NCBI GenBank assembly: GCA_004352715.1
Contig: SCFE01000060.1
Coordinates: forward strand, 1,057,030 to 1,121,029
DNA length: 64,000 nt
Direction of reading: 5' to 3'
From: Hofstenia miamia
Taxonomy: Eukaryota > Xenacoelomorpha > Acoela
The translations under genes were made by a program, and so were the position numbers. Under the pieces are notes generated by a model. It worked only from the letters and a program-made list of their open reading frames with translations, was not told the origin of the DNA and did no database searches. How positions within the stretch are numbered: position 1 is the stretch's first letter; every line of letters begins with the position of its first letter. Positions 32,104 to 44,700 of the stretch are shown here, piece by piece.

Positions 32104-34492
32104 CTTAGCATCACTTTTTATAAGTTAGATTGATGTTAAAGAATGATGTTGAATCAACGTCAAGATGTCAATTGGGCTCCAGACATCCCTCCTCAAATGC
32201 CAGTCTCAATGAATTCCAGTTGTCCAACACTTGCGAGATAATTCAGTGAAAAATCTGTAAAATTTAGCATGGCATTCCAACTGAAATTTGATATCATAAA
32301 AAATTAGCTGGGTCAAGTTTATATGTTGACATGCTTTCAAGACGAAATTCCCAAAGTACATCCAATAGGAGTAAGGTATCCACCATTAAATAATTATTGT
32401 GGAAGTCTTTAAATGTGTGACAACTTCCATTGACCCATGTATTGTTCTTTTAATGTTCCAGCTCCTCCTTTGTTAGTGGTATTTTTCTGGTTAATCTATT
32501 ATGCCAATGATGTAATTCTGGCAGTTCAGTTTTATTAAATTTATCAAATGAGTCAAACTATTCATAAGGGAATTGGCCCTTACCATCATAAATGCTGATG
32601 CCTTCTGCTCACCCATGCCTGCTTTTAAAAAGTTATATTTGTCTGCTCCAATATATTTAGCTAGATTTGATAGACTGTTGCTCATAAACTGGAAAGAATC
32701 CAAAAAATCAAAGCTCCTCATAAATAATTTGGTGACATTTTTTTTATCATTGTAGGTTGAAACTGGCACCAGCAAACTAATTGACAGGAAATTCTCTGAG
32801 GTGCATGGAATGCATGAAAGCTTTTCCTTTTCTTTGAGTCTAAGGGACTTTATCAGCAGATGCATGTCATACTTGCTAGCATTGTGTGTAAAAACTGGTG
32901 TGCAATATAACATATTACAGTCATTGTAGGCAACACCACATATTTTACCAGTATAATGGCAGTGATCAATTACCCATTCATCCACTTGTTCAAGTGACCT
33001 TACACAGAAAACACAACTGGTAGCATTTGCCAGCATGGTGTATCATTGTTGTGGTGTTATTATTAAAGCATGATGTCTCTGCTTTGCCTGAAAGAATTTG
33101 TGTGCAATTTTATGAAGTTCATCCCAACCTTGTTCAATACAGCCTTCACCCAAAAAAACTTTAGTAGAAAGCAGTTTTTTTCACTGCTTGTGGCAATGCA
33201 GATGCCCAATGGTATTTGGTGAACATCCTGAACTGTATAGCTGGTTGAGGGATCTGTTGTGGCAGTGTGTATCTTCTGTGATATGGCTTCAATTCTAATG
33301 CTGTGATGATGGGCACAAAGTTCTTTGCTCCAAACTCTTTAAATGAAATTTTGTCAATGAGATCTAGGAAAGTAATTATGGGCTCAGCATTGCCATTGCA
33401 CTTCATTAAATTATGTTCAAAACTTTCTAGAAGTTTGAAACCAGATAAACATTTTGGGCTATTCATACCATCACCATGTTGACCCTTAAAAAATTTGATG
33501 CAGGCATTTAAATTGGTAATTGCCACATAATGATGTTTCTCACCATCTTCTAGTAACAGAAGATTTGCCCTTTGTTGATGGCAACTTGGAGAGATGTATG
33601 CAGGCACCAAAGATTTTTCATGGAAGGTTTACACATTCACTATAATTTTATTTAACTCCTCAAATTTACATATGTCATTGATGGAAATGATAGGCAATAT
33701 AACTTTAGAATGTGTAAAAACCTCTTGAGGCAGGAAATTTCATTAAAATACTTAATTTCTGGGTGGAGACATGCCATGATAGAATGCAGGAAGCATTTAT
33801 TTGTTTGTGCAGTGCAAGGGTTGACAAGAAAGTTGTTCTTTTTTAAATAATCAGGGAGGGGGTGTAGCTTCGTGCTCTTGTTGGGTGATACTTGGCAATA
33901 TGCAGGCTTACTTTGTTTATATTCTTCAGCACCAAATTAGATCTATTTGCCACATAAATTGTAATGTAGTGGGTGATTCCATCAACCATTTTCAGAAAAT
34001 CAGCCTTGTTCATCCACTGTTAAATCCAGACACTGGTGAGCTTGTTGGGTATAATACAACACTTTTTGTTTCACAATTCTCTTTTTTCACCAACTCCACT
34101 TCACAGGAGAGATATATTTTAGAGGAAAAGTTCTTTGATATACCATCCTGTATAAATTTGTTAATTTGAGGGTAAACACTGGAAAATACAGAATAGATAT
34201 CAACAAATGTTAGTTGATTGCTCTGGTAGCAGGCAAAACTGCAAGATGCATGTTCCACTTTGCTAAATGATTTACTTGAAATGTCATTTGAGGTTTCAAA
34301 GTTGTGAGAATTTAGCTGACCCTCAAACTTCTCCATGTTTGAAAAATAAATTTTGCATGAGGGGCAGAGATAAACACCATCCTTTCCATGAAGAGATTCA
34401 ATGTGAGAGCACATTGACAAGAGGGTTGTTCCAGTAAATCTGCATTCACTGCATAAAATTAAAAGTGAGACAAATAGGGTAGCACCAGTCAC

Positions 34493-35296
34493 TAAGGTTA
34501 AGCACTTTACTTCATTCTGGAGACTTCACTTTGGCTGGAAGCCATACAAATTGGTCATCTTGGATTTTACCTAAAGTGATTAATTACTTGGATGAATTAC
34601 TGATGTTATATCTATAAGTTCTTTGCTATTCTACTTTCTGGAATCAGGGCTGCTTTTGTATGAACACTACTTAAACCTTCTGCAGAGTCAATTAGTTTTC
34701 TAGTTAAATTACCCTACCAGCCCATGATTCTACATTATAATTTCAAAACCTGCACTAGAAAAACAGAGAGTGAAGAATCACAATGTCATAGTGACATAAC
34801 AAATTAATTAAGCTAATTAAGGCAGTATTTAGCACAAGTACAAATGATAATTGATCAAAATTAAAAGGGGGCCCTTAGTGACTCTACAATATTAGTTGGG
34901 AACTTGTGCAGAACTGAAAGGTGCTCATTAGTGAGCTAATAAATTCACATGTAATGAGTCTGCAGTGGATGTTTCTGAGCATGAGCAAATAAAACAGCAT
35001 GCATCTGATCTTACTGAAAGCTACCACATACTTGATTAAATGTGAGTCTAAATGTTGCACTACCCTATAATTCATCAATTCAATTCATTGCAATTTATCT
35101 GATTGTAATTTGGGTAGCAAAGCAACTCATAAAATGATAATATATTTGTATGAATTCATAAAATTGACAAAAACCATAAAGGTTTCTTTCACCTGAAACA
35201 TTAAATACCTCCAAACTATCACCTTTCTGCTTCCCTGTTTAAACATTAGTGGTATATTGTCACTTAGTAGCTAATATATGACTTTTAAGTGAACCA
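34493..35296. other. No recognisable gene
   Basis: AT-rich sequence. The polB reading cannot be followed upstream past about 34500. A 64-codon minus frame at 34884-35078 shows no family features. Confidence 0.45.
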
Positions 35297-35304
35297 AAAT
35301 TAAT

Positions 35305-36543
35305 GATTCTGTTTCACTTCCCCCAAGTCTGATGTCACAGAATATTAAATACATTAGAGACACAATTTCAATAAATTTGTAATTATATATTTAAATAAAT
35401 ATATATTAATAATATTGCTGAAATACAGAATTACAAGTAAATATATGTAAATATGTGCTATAATTATAAGCACTGACTGTTTACAAATTATATAAACATA
35501 TATTTTACCTCTGACACTGTTTAGATCTAACCTGATGATTCAAGAATTGCATTAGCATGCCTTGTGCTGTGTACTTTCATAATTCATAGCTAATATATAA
35601 ATGCTAATTTGTTTTGTGTCATATTTACTTCAGACTAATTTCAGGTAGCTTATCTATTTCTATAAAGTATTTTACAGATTCTTAGTGTAAGACAACACAG
35701 CTGTTTCTAATACAGAAATTACAGGTTTAAATCTTGTCAGATCTTCTTTTTGAAATGCTCCTTTATTTTGGTAAACAAAAATTTGGAATTATATACCTGC
35801 ATGTGCACCAGTATCAAATAAAAATCAGAAACATTAGTGATTTGTTTAACACTTGGATGATATAAATGTCTGTATTGTATTTGTAATTAGCAAAACAATG
35901 TAGTGCATTATTATGATTTTCCCAGATTCCTGCTCCCCCTCAAGTAACATACTCAAGTATTAACTGCTTTTAATGCAGGGGTGTCATAAAAGAGCTTACT
36001 CCCACTCATTGTTGCCAGGCTAATTCTACATTCTAGTAAAATCCATATAAAAAAATTACATTCAACATTTTCAAAGTTATAAACAACTCTTGATTACTGC
36101 TAAAAGGAGTAGAGTAGTCTGCCAGCACAAACAATGAATACTATCTGATTGGGAAATCTATCAGATATATAATAAAAAAACAAATAATGAATGAACATGA
36201 AAAAATTATTACCTATTACAATAAAGTACAAACTATAAAAATAATGAACATAATTAAATTTCTAATTTAAATCTAAACAGATTTTCAAAGGAATGCTAAA
36301 TTTTTACTAAATGCAAATGGTGAACCTCAACATTTATAACTATAGAACATATTTACATATATTTACTTGTAATTCCATATTTCAGAAATCTTAGCTACAT
36401 AGAAGACTAATGAAAATAGAGAAATACATATGTTTATACAAACATATAATTACAATTTCACTGAAATCATATCTCTAACAATATTTAATATTTTGTGATG
36501 TCAGACTTGGGGGAAATGAGTTTGGGGGAAGTGAGACAGAACC
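35305..36543. mobile_element. Non-autonomous DNA transposon with long TIRs and 8-bp TSD
   Basis: Left end GATTCTGTTTCACTTCCCCC is mirrored at the right by the complement of GGTTCTGTCTCACTTCCCCC. Inverted similarity extends inward about 160 bp on each side, including ATTACAAGTAAATATATG near the inner limit. AAATTAAT occurs at 35297-35304 and again at 36544-36551, an exact 8-bp target duplication. The right arm has an extra AAACTCATTTCCCCC. The central 870 bp has no open frame. 8-bp duplications occur in hAT, P and Merlin elements; a GG-start terminus would suit Merlin best but this is inference. Confidence 0.8.
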
Positions 36544-36551
36544 AAATTAAT

Positions 36552-39480
36552 ATTGCAAATGTGGTCAAAATAAATTATTTTTAATAAATAACATCAAAAT
36601 GGGCAATTTCTAAAGTCAAATGTATGTAAATCAGTTATTAGAAACTGCATAATTCTGTGAAATTATTAGCTATTCTTCTCACCAATTGCAAATTACACAT
36701 TCCAAAAAGCCCACCCTTGACTCAAAACCAGGACTTCAGAGTTGGAGCTAGAACCAATGAGCAAAGTATTTTCAACACTTAAAATACCAGCAGAGAAGGA
36801 ACTGGAGCCAAAGTCAAATGTTTATTGAACAGCTTCAACTCAAAAGCTATTTTAACTAGCTTAAGTTTTTTCTACAAAGAGTATTGATGTTACAAAGAAT
36901 GTATAATAATTTTTGAAAATTTTAAAAAATTCTTAAGAAATATAATAACAATAATATTTGTATTTGTAAGTATATTGTAATCTAGATAATTGGGATTCAG
37001 TAATTCCTCAGTTGGAGCTGGAACTAAATTTGAATGAAATTTTAGTGTATTTATTACAAAGTATACAAGGTCTTAAAGTATAGCAGACATCTTAAATTAC
37101 TCCTTTTGATTCAATAAATTAACTTTTTTTATAAATTATCATATCATTTTTATAAATCAACAAACATCTGTGTAAAAATCTGTGTAAATGCTGTGCAAGG
37201 ATGAATAATTTTGCATCAATTACAAGCTTGGAGCTAATTTTGTGGTAATGTCTTTGATAAATTCCAATTTCAATTTTCTTATCAAAAAGACAGTCTCCAG
37301 TGGCATGTTATTGTATTAGCTTGACAAGTATACAAAGCAAACAAATATAATTGAAAATGAAAAATTACAAATTGTATTGCATTGTGAAAAATACAAAAAA
37401 TAGAAAAATATTTTTCTCAGCTTGATCTTGCAAGCTAAGCATATTGTACTGATCAATCTACTTGGTGAAAACTGCATAAAAGCAGTAACCACTTAGTAGG
37501 TTCATTCTTTATACTGATCAATATACATTCTTAGCCACTGGAAGAAAGTGCTTTTTTCTTAATGTAATACACTACATAATTTTCCATTTTTAAATATTCT
37601 GTGAATCTTAGATTCTTGTCATGATAAGCAATTACAGAAAATATTGAGTAACACATCACTGCAAATGGTCTTTTTGATCAAAATGGAAATTATGATTTAT
37701 TTGATTCAATAAATCAGAATTAGCACCAGGTTGGTAATAAATGCATAGCTATTCATCTCTACACAGTGTGACCTTAGACATTTTACAAAAAGAGCAATTG
37801 TTATGTTCCTTCTTGTCTTATTGAATTTAATATCCAGAAGGTTGTCTTTATTGTTTTCATTCATCAAAATCTCAAACCTTCCAAATTTATCCCACATCTT
37901 GCAAATTTGTTTCTAATGGATGTTTGCACTCATTTTTATGACAGAGAAGTCTCATTAAAAGCTTTGAGATAAATTTGGATGGTTTGAGATTTGGTTGGGT
38001 GGTAAGAAGTAGCAACCATTGGAATGGTTATTATTTATAATGAATAAAGTAATATTATTATCAAATTTAAATTTTAGGAAATAATTCCCTTAATAGCTAC
38101 TCACTAGGACATAATTATTGGTAATTTAAATGAATCCCACATTTCTCAAAACAAATACCAAATATCTCAAAATGGATACTGATTAAAAGGGTGATAGGAC
38201 ATCAATATTAAAAAGATTTTTAAGCAACTATTTTCAACTCAGTGAACATAGCAATGTATTTTTGCTATTTTTGCTCATTTAAAAAATCAATTAGTGTCAA
38301 ATTTTGAGCGACAATATGCTGAATGACTTTATAAAGAACACTGTGAAAAATCTGCGTCTAAATGCCATTAAATAAAAAATGATATTGTAACATGTTGGTA
38401 CTTTTTTTCATTCTTGAAAAACTCAAGTTTTCGAAATTTATTTCAAATCCTTCAAAGATTATTATTTAATGGACGCATTTCCCTCATAAAAATTACATCA
38501 ATTGTCCATTCTGAGAAAAATTTGGAAGATTTGAGATTTTATAGAATGAATAAAAGTACCGACCACCATTGTAACAACTTATTTGCTAAAACGTTTTTGT
38601 TGCTAAGCAACAGCAGATTCCGTTTCGAGATATTTGGTATTTTTTTCGAGAAATTCCGTATTCCTTTTAAGTACCAACAAGACATACATAACACTCCTTA
38701 TTGGAATTATTATAAATTTCAGGAAATGTTTGGTAAAATTGTGGTTTAACGAAACGTGGCGTATATTTTCAAATTTTAAATGCATGTATAGACATAGAGT
38801 AGGGTAACAGCGTTACCTATCGATATCTGTTCTTGTGGACAAAATGTTAACTATTCAAAATAATTAAAATTATGTATTAATATTGTTGGCTATAAATTAA
38901 TCTATTATAATGATATTAGCATTGGAATTCGAATTCTTTGACGAAACCATCGGTATCGCTGTCAGCAATTTCTTTTGATTTTAATATTGGATTCAAAGTA
39001 AAATTTGTATAATTACCGTTAAGTTGTATTCATATAATGACAAATTCGTATTCATATTGTGTTATTTTAAATTAGTCTTGCCGAAAATTCATGTTAACAT
39101 AGTCTATAGAAATGGGTTTTGTTGAAAATTCTCTAATAAATTGAATATGATTGTATGATTTACTTTGCATGCTACAATCATTGCAAAAACAAAAATGTTA
39201 CAAATCGATTATTATTTAACGGGAGAAGTTAGTTGTTTTATTCCATGCAAGACACTAGACTGGCCGATAAATAACCTGCTCCGATACTACAATACCCATC
39301 CTTCTTTGGGTCGTCCATTCTTTGTGTTAACCCCAATTTACATAGTGCCTCTAGTTTTATTAATAAATACATAACGTGATGAAAAGGCGTTACAATGTCC
39401 CTTTTGCTCCAAATGAGAACACATTTCTTAACGAAAAAATGACAAAAACTATGCTATCTATTTCGGATATCGAATGCTTG
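36552..39480. other. No recognisable gene
   Basis: Almost 3 kb of AT-rich sequence. A 111-codon plus frame at 38414-38749 (rich in Phe, Arg and Asn) and a 63-codon minus frame at 37706-37897 are open but show no family features. Confidence 0.5.
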
Positions 39481-39502
39481 CTATATATTTGTACAGAGTG
39501 CA

Positions 39503-39960
39503 ATGATTAAAAATGGATTAAACTCTATTGCAAATGGGATTAATGCTTTGAAAGTCCAAATGCAAAATCTTGTGGAACGTCTAGATTCTCCTCCAATCAC
39601 CCAGATGAACTTTGCAGAAGCAATCAGTAATCCCAGTCATTCACGATAAGATCAAGCCAATTAATATTGTAATAAAAGAAAGTGTCCAATCCATCTCAAA
39701 CAAATAAGAAGTTAAGATTACAGCCTGCTAAAATGAATGAGTTCAAGGAGAAAACAATAGTAGAAGTGGATCATGATAACTTAAACGAAGTGACTGAAAC
39801 AATAAAGCAAGCTACTATTACACATGAAGAATTGAAGATACGAGATCCCAGCATTATCATACCACAAATACCACTGTGGACTAATCATCAGACCTTCACA
39901 CAGCAGCTGGTTATTGATGACCCCGGGATATTTGCTAGTGAACGTGATATACTTTCAGTA
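39503..39960 (+). pseudogene. LINE ORF1-like, gag-type fragment
   Basis: The first part (MIKNGLNSIANGINALKVQM, then QNLVERLD) looks like a coiled-coil opening. The second frame (39682-39963) reads VEVDHDNLNEVTETIKQA and then IPLWTNHQTF. No zinc knuckle is seen. The position just upstream of the endonuclease supports ORF1, but the sequence alone does not name it. Confidence 0.4.
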
Positions 39961-40139
39961 TAATTTTTTAAATAGTACCATGTCAATCCGAAACAGAGAG
40001 CCGCAGTGAGGATCTGTTCTCCTGCCTTTAAGAAGTTAGTACGTTGTAATATGCATTTAGTACTGGAAACTGTATTGATTTTTACTGTACACGTTGACAT
40101 CAAATCGCAGATGTACTCACTGCGCGGGATTCAATTATT

Positions 40140-40700
40140 CCGAAGCCAGATTTAAAAATTAATATAATTCAATGTAACGGTGGAAAATCTTCTCAACTCG
40201 TATATGAATTGGTCTCACTTCGTCATTCAAAAGAACAGGACAATTTTTACCTTACTCAGGAAGCGCCTCGCCCAGAAAGCAATATGGAATTTCCTGATAC
40301 CTATCAAATCTTTGCAATAAATCAACATACTGCGAATACGGCTATTGTCATCCCGAAACACATGATTAGAGATATAACAGCTAAACTTATAAAAAGAAAT
40401 GTAGTTGCTGTAGAGATAAGTCAGGTTATTTTAGTAAGTATCTACTGCCCACCTAGTCAAAAGGATATTCTTGTTATTCTTAGCCTAGTTTCAGCATTTT
40501 CCCATGAGAAATAAATAGTATGTGGTGACTTCAATTCCCACAGTTTTGTTGTTGGAGACAATAAAAACGATGACAAAGGTTCACAGCTAGGTGACTTCAT
40601 AACTAAAAATAATTGCAAATTGATCAATAACCCCTTGGAGAGACCTACATTTAGAGGCCCTATGGGCAATAGTTTTATTGATATCACTTTTACTTAAAAT
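40140..40700 (+). pseudogene. LINE apurinic-type endonuclease domain
   Basis: The opening INIIQCNGGKSSQLVYEL is followed by the frame at 40209-40514 with LVSIYCPPSQKD (family YRPP). After a stop near 40512 the next segment reads IVCGDFNSHSFVVGDNKN, LGDFITKNNCKLINN, PTFRGPMGNSFIDITF. GDFNSHS and the S-x-I-D-I-T end are the catalytic Asp/Asn and His-region signatures of the exonuclease/endonuclease/phosphatase fold used by APE-type LINEs to nick target DNA. One stop and at least one frame shift separate the parts. Confidence 0.75.
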
Positions 40701-41099
40701 TTTAAAGGTGTTCCATTTAATTGAAGGCTTCTCGAACAGGACAACCCTAGTTTTTAGCATAAGCCAATAATGATATCGCTTGCTAAAACAGCAATCTGAT
40801 AATCATCAGGAACACCTCATATGGCGCAAGTGTATGTAGTACTATTGAAGAAAGGCAACTTTATACACCGATATCCGCTACTATTGAGGAAATCGACTTT
40901 GCTGTAGCAGATCTGCAAAGGAAGCTATTTACGAGTCTAGCCCAGCTTCACTTGCGAATAAACACTGCCTATATAATAAATGTTGGAATGCTGACCTCAA
41001 TAAAATTAAGAAAGAGAGGAATCTTTTATGCTACCAGGAAAGCAATGAACCTAGACTATTAGCAGCCTTAAAGGGTAAACAGAGAGAAGTACTCGATTG

Positions 41100-42480
41100 C
41101 TAGAGCTAAGAAGAAATTTTCCTTCAGAAACTCTGAAGGTGAATTATGCACTTCAAAGCTGGAAATGGAAAAGGACCTAATCGACTCTTATTTTACTAAA
41201 AGTGAACGTACTGATCTATGTTATTCCGATGTAAAACCGTCTTTCCCTCCCCTTGTTGATTTCAAACCAATCACAATAGATGAAATTAATAAACATGTAA
41301 ATAAATTGAAGCGGCACAAAGTTCATGGTTTTGATGAGATTAGAACTGAGCATTTACAAATTTCCAACCTTAAATTTGTTATTGTCTATATTTAATGTAA
41401 GCCCCAGTCGCGGTTACTTTCCAACAGAATTAAAACGAGCTTTAGTATTTTTATCAGAAAACCTAAGCCCAAAGTGAACGGATAGCTACATTCCAAACAC
41501 TTTCGCCCTTTGAGCATTACGCCTGTCGGGTAAAATACTAGAGAAGTGTATACTAGAAAGGATTCACGTTAAATTAAAAAATCAATATGGTTCATCAACG
41601 GAATGAGTACGGTGAGAGCTCTAAATAAGATTGTCAGCACAGTACAAGAAAACTGGAAAAACAAGTGCAGTATACTTATGATCAGCTTTGACTTTACGTC
41701 AGCCTGTGATAGGGCTCCCCCAAAAGTTATTATAGACAATCTTCGGAGGAGACAGCCTGACAATTCTCCTTGGCTTATTCAGACAATAAGACGCTTGCTT
41801 TCTCCTCGCACTGTTGTTAGCAAGAAATACCCAAATTTAACATCAACTCAAATTGTGCCACTCCGCAGGGAGGAATTCTTAGTCCCACTTTGTGGAATGT
41901 GTTAATAGATGAAGCTAATACTATTGCTGAAAAATTTGGCACTCCCTTTATGTACGCTGATGATTTGACGGTCTTTTTACAGGGTGCCAACTTTAACAGT
42001 CTGAGTAACACTCCATTAAACAGTTTGATAAGCTATCAAGTTGCTGGAAAGAAAGAAACCTCTTGCTGAACTCAGCCAAGACTCAAGTTGCACATTTCAC
42101 CTCCAAACGTGAATCGATCAATTCAATTCGTTTTAATGGTTCAAGATATTTGAAATGACGCTGGATCCTAAGTTAAAGTTTAATGAGTATGTTTATGAAA
42201 AATGTAAGTTTGTGATGAAATATGTTGATTGTCTATCTCTTATTTCCGGACGCAAATTGTATACGATTGATCTATCGACAAGTAGTACTTCCTAAAATTG
42301 CGTATGCACTGTCGGTCTGCCATTCATCAAATTTAAAACCACACAGAATAAATTGCGGCAGGTCAAAGGAAAGAGCGTCAGGACTTAGTCAGTGCGTTTA
42401 GAAGAAATGGCATTCCTTTTGAATCGCTTACGAATATCATCAATAGCTTTTTTGCAACTTTAAAACTTCTTAAAGAAAAC
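41100..42480 (+). pseudogene. LINE reverse transcriptase, multiply disrupted
   Basis: Segments in changing frames read TIDEINKHVNKLKRHKVHGF (N-terminal region), SILMISFDFTSACDRAP (motif A with catalytic Asp), PQGGILSPTLWNVLIDEA (motif B), TPFMYADDLTVFLQG (motif C, two catalytic Asp), then ERNLLLNSAKTQV (thumb-side N-x-x-K-T). The YADDLTVF and LSPTLWN forms fit R1/Jockey-type elements rather than the FADD form of the LINE at 0-2 kb, so this is a separate family. At least four frame breaks; dead. Confidence 0.8.
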
Positions 42481-42670
42481 TAAACTTAATCATTCTAACC
42501 TAATCTCTACACCGTCACGCCCGTAACTTTTATATCTACACCATCAAACCGGGAGTGTTATTTTCTGATAATATTAATCTGGTTGTCCTACTATTTCCTT
42601 TATTTTTATTTGTTTTTCTTTTGTTTTATTTCTCGTGCCATTTATGGTCTAAACGAATAAATAATAATAT

Positions 42671-43194
42671 ATAAATAACTAATGTTATCATTATATAATA
42701 TTTACGGCACATATTTCCGTTTAAATGGAAAAGAAGTATATATATTGTGACAATTACATATATTTGCATTTTGAGTTATTGAAAAAATAGTGCAATATTG
42801 AAATTTGTGAATCTGCTAAAAAATCAAGAGATTTAATTTTGTAATATGAATATGATACTTAAATAGGCATTTTGCCTCTCCAAACTAATATTAAATGCAT
42901 TGCCCGTTTTCCTCTTACATCATTTGTCACATTGTTGCGCTCAGCATTGCTGTGTTCATACTTGTGACAACAGTACTTTGTCACAGTTTTGCGCTAAGCG
43001 GTATGAAGGTTTCAGTTATTACATATTGTTTATTAGCAGAAGATGACAGAAAATTTCATTATATAATAAAGTATTTCATATATTTGTATTAATTATACAA
43101 CACTTTATAAGTAAAAACACCATATTTGCCATTTCAATCATTTAAGTGAGTTATTCACAATTTACATCTGTCAAGCTGTTATAATATAAATTTG
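42671..43194. other. No recognisable gene
   Basis: AT-rich spacer. Imperfect internal repetition of TTTGTCACA...TTGCGCT words around 42930-43000 was seen. A 65-codon hydrophobic plus frame at 42895-43092 has no recognisable homology. Confidence 0.4.
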
Positions 43195-44700
43195 TTAGCG
43201 TTTTTTAGACATCTTCTTCACCATTGACAGCAAATCTTTCATTTTATCATCTTTTATGCCTGGGGAACTGTTATAACAGCACTCTACTTTCGGCAAGTTG
43301 TGCAATACGCCCCTCTTTCTGTAAGTGACCTTTCCCATTTCTCCGCCAATCTCATCTGCCATCCATGCTGTTGAATCCTCACCATTCACACTTTTTTGAT
43401 AAAATATTTGGTGGACATTAATAATTCCTTTAAAAGTTGTCAGTGGCATTGCATCAGAATTAAGTTTTGCGTAGTTCAATTCTAAAACTTTGTATGGTGG
43501 ATAGCTAGTGTTTTTAGTACGTGCCTCCTTCATACATTGAATACTCAATCTCACGCTTGTCAAACTTATTTTCAATAACACTATGCATAGAGTCACATTC
43601 CATGTGTGAATGCCACTTTCAAAGTATTTTTGGCTCACTTTCCTGATATGCTTCGCCCCGTTTAAAAATGAAAGAATTGCTGTAGCCATAATCTTGTTCC
43701 GATTCTGCCCACCGCAGGTGTCGCTATATAATATTTCTTCTTGGTAGCCCCTCTGCATCATCAAGCATATTGAAATTCTTCACCACAGCAGTAGCAATTT
43801 CATTTCCACCTCGATTACCTTCAGCTTCTGCCCAGCTGTAGCAATAACCGTCTTGTGTTTACAATTCATAGAATGTCAGATTGTACATATTCAATTTGAG
43901 TTTGTAGTATGTGCTTCCTGCAAACAACCTTGGGACTGTAAGCACCTACTAGAGATCAAAATACATCGGGGTTTTGCTTATCAGCAATCTTCGAATCATA
44001 TCCTTGCCTCTTTCGTCTCAAGTGATCGGTGTAATCGTTCGCTTCTGGTGTATTTGCTGATTCCTTTGACTTTTCATACCTATCACATCCATGTTTTGAT
44101 GGTTTGTGAAATCCAAGATTAAATTCTTCGTTAAATATTTTTAGATAATAAAACTCTCCAGCTGTGTTACTAGTGGACTTTTCTTTATAGAGTTGTTGCA
44201 TGTTGCGAATGTTAAAGCTAGAATCAAGATACTCTCGTTTTGTGGTCATAAGCAGTTTAGTATACAGATTCAGTATACTTATTATGAGGTACACGCTTAG
44301 GAGCAGTGTTTCTAATCCATCACTTGTTATTGTCAGGGTATAGTGCACCATCTGTTAGCTGACGCTTAAAGTACTGAGAAACAGTTTTTTACATACAAGC
44401 AACTTCTCTTCACCAATTGTTAAATAATATTTGATATTCTTCCTTCTTTGATATTTAGGTTGAAGTATAGCTCTTTTTTGTCAATTTTGTTAGTGTGTAC
44501 AATTATATACATCTGGCGTAAGGCCGCTGTCGAATCCTTACCCCAGAAATGTTTTAATATCTTCTCCCTATTTTCATTTGTTATCTTTCCACATTTTTGC
44601 TGATCACATTGACAACGTTGACCCATTTCACCCCTGTGCTTTTCCCAGATTTTGTTATAATTCCTAAATTGCTTTGCTACGCTTCCTTGATGTCTTGTTC
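43195..44700 (-). pseudogene. DDE-like transposase-type gene relic (CGGQNRNK family)
   Basis: On the minus strand, HQGSVAKQFRNYNKIWEKHR near 44690-44640 leads into a Cys-containing block (CQCDQQKCGKITNENREKI; 44626-44420), then EFYYLKIFNEEFNLGFHKPS and DHLRRKRQGYDSKIADK (44351-43956). Next QDGYCYSWAEAEGNRGGNEI (about 43855-43800) and ILYSDTCGGQNRNKIMATAI (43764 on) occur, then HQIFYQKSV and RKRGVLHNLPKVECC. This order matches an uncharacterised gene family present in many copies in arthropods and other animals, thought to be transposase-derived because of conserved acidic residues (YSDTCGGQN). I cannot name its superfamily. Stops near 43960-43860 and a frame shift near 43765 disrupt it. Confidence 0.6.

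Larger units (their letters stand above)
30083..32176. mobile_element. 2.1 kb element with CCCAATTGAC termini, inserted in polB
   Basis: Termini CCCAATTGACAT (30083) and ATGTCAATTGGG (ending 32176) are perfect inverted repeats. Flanking polB coding sequence is continuous when the element is removed (GGMSG joins AECYITAKNP), with a short shared CT/CTC/CTCC at the junction as the likely target duplication of 2-4 bp. The right end carries a 25-bp tandem array and several AACGTTGA words. One n lies at 30978. No transposase was recognised inside. Confidence 0.8.
29880..34492 (-). pseudogene. Polinton-like protein-primed DNA polymerase B relic, interrupted
   Basis: Blocks fall in one order on the minus strand. 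At 34492-34010 there are zinc-finger-like Cys pairs (CSECRFTGTTLL, YLCPSCKIYFSN). Near 33960-33700 comes KPAYCQVSPNKSTKLHPLPD, then TNKCFLHSIMACLHPE. At 33610-33161 LLLLEDGEKHHYVAITNLNA and CLSGFKLLESFEHNL occur. At 33036-32491 an endonuclease VII-type finger (VIDHCHYTGKICGVAYNDCN) precedes FTHNASKYDMHLL, which matches an exonuclease motif. Near 32200 FIETGI and GGMSG precede the insertion; at 30080-29953 AECYITAKNP and FLDMNSLYGG follow it, the latter polymerase motif A. PVRQLQWTDVSIEYIL continues to about 29880, where it stops. Polymerase motifs B and C are missing. Several stops and frame breaks. The family replicates large DNA transposons and related elements. Confidence 0.8.
39481..42670 (+). 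mobile_element. APE-type LINE (R1/Jockey-like) relic
   Basis: A near full-length but decayed element. An ORF1-like stretch at about 39503-39960 is followed by an apurinic-type endonuclease, a reverse transcriptase, and a 3' UTR that ends near 42670 with GTCTAAACGAATAAATAATA. Many frameshifts and stops. Confidence 0.75.

Noticed and set aside
38414-38749. A 111-codon plus-strand frame as a gene
   Set aside because: No family features, splice signals or context; kept only as a note in the intergenic entry.
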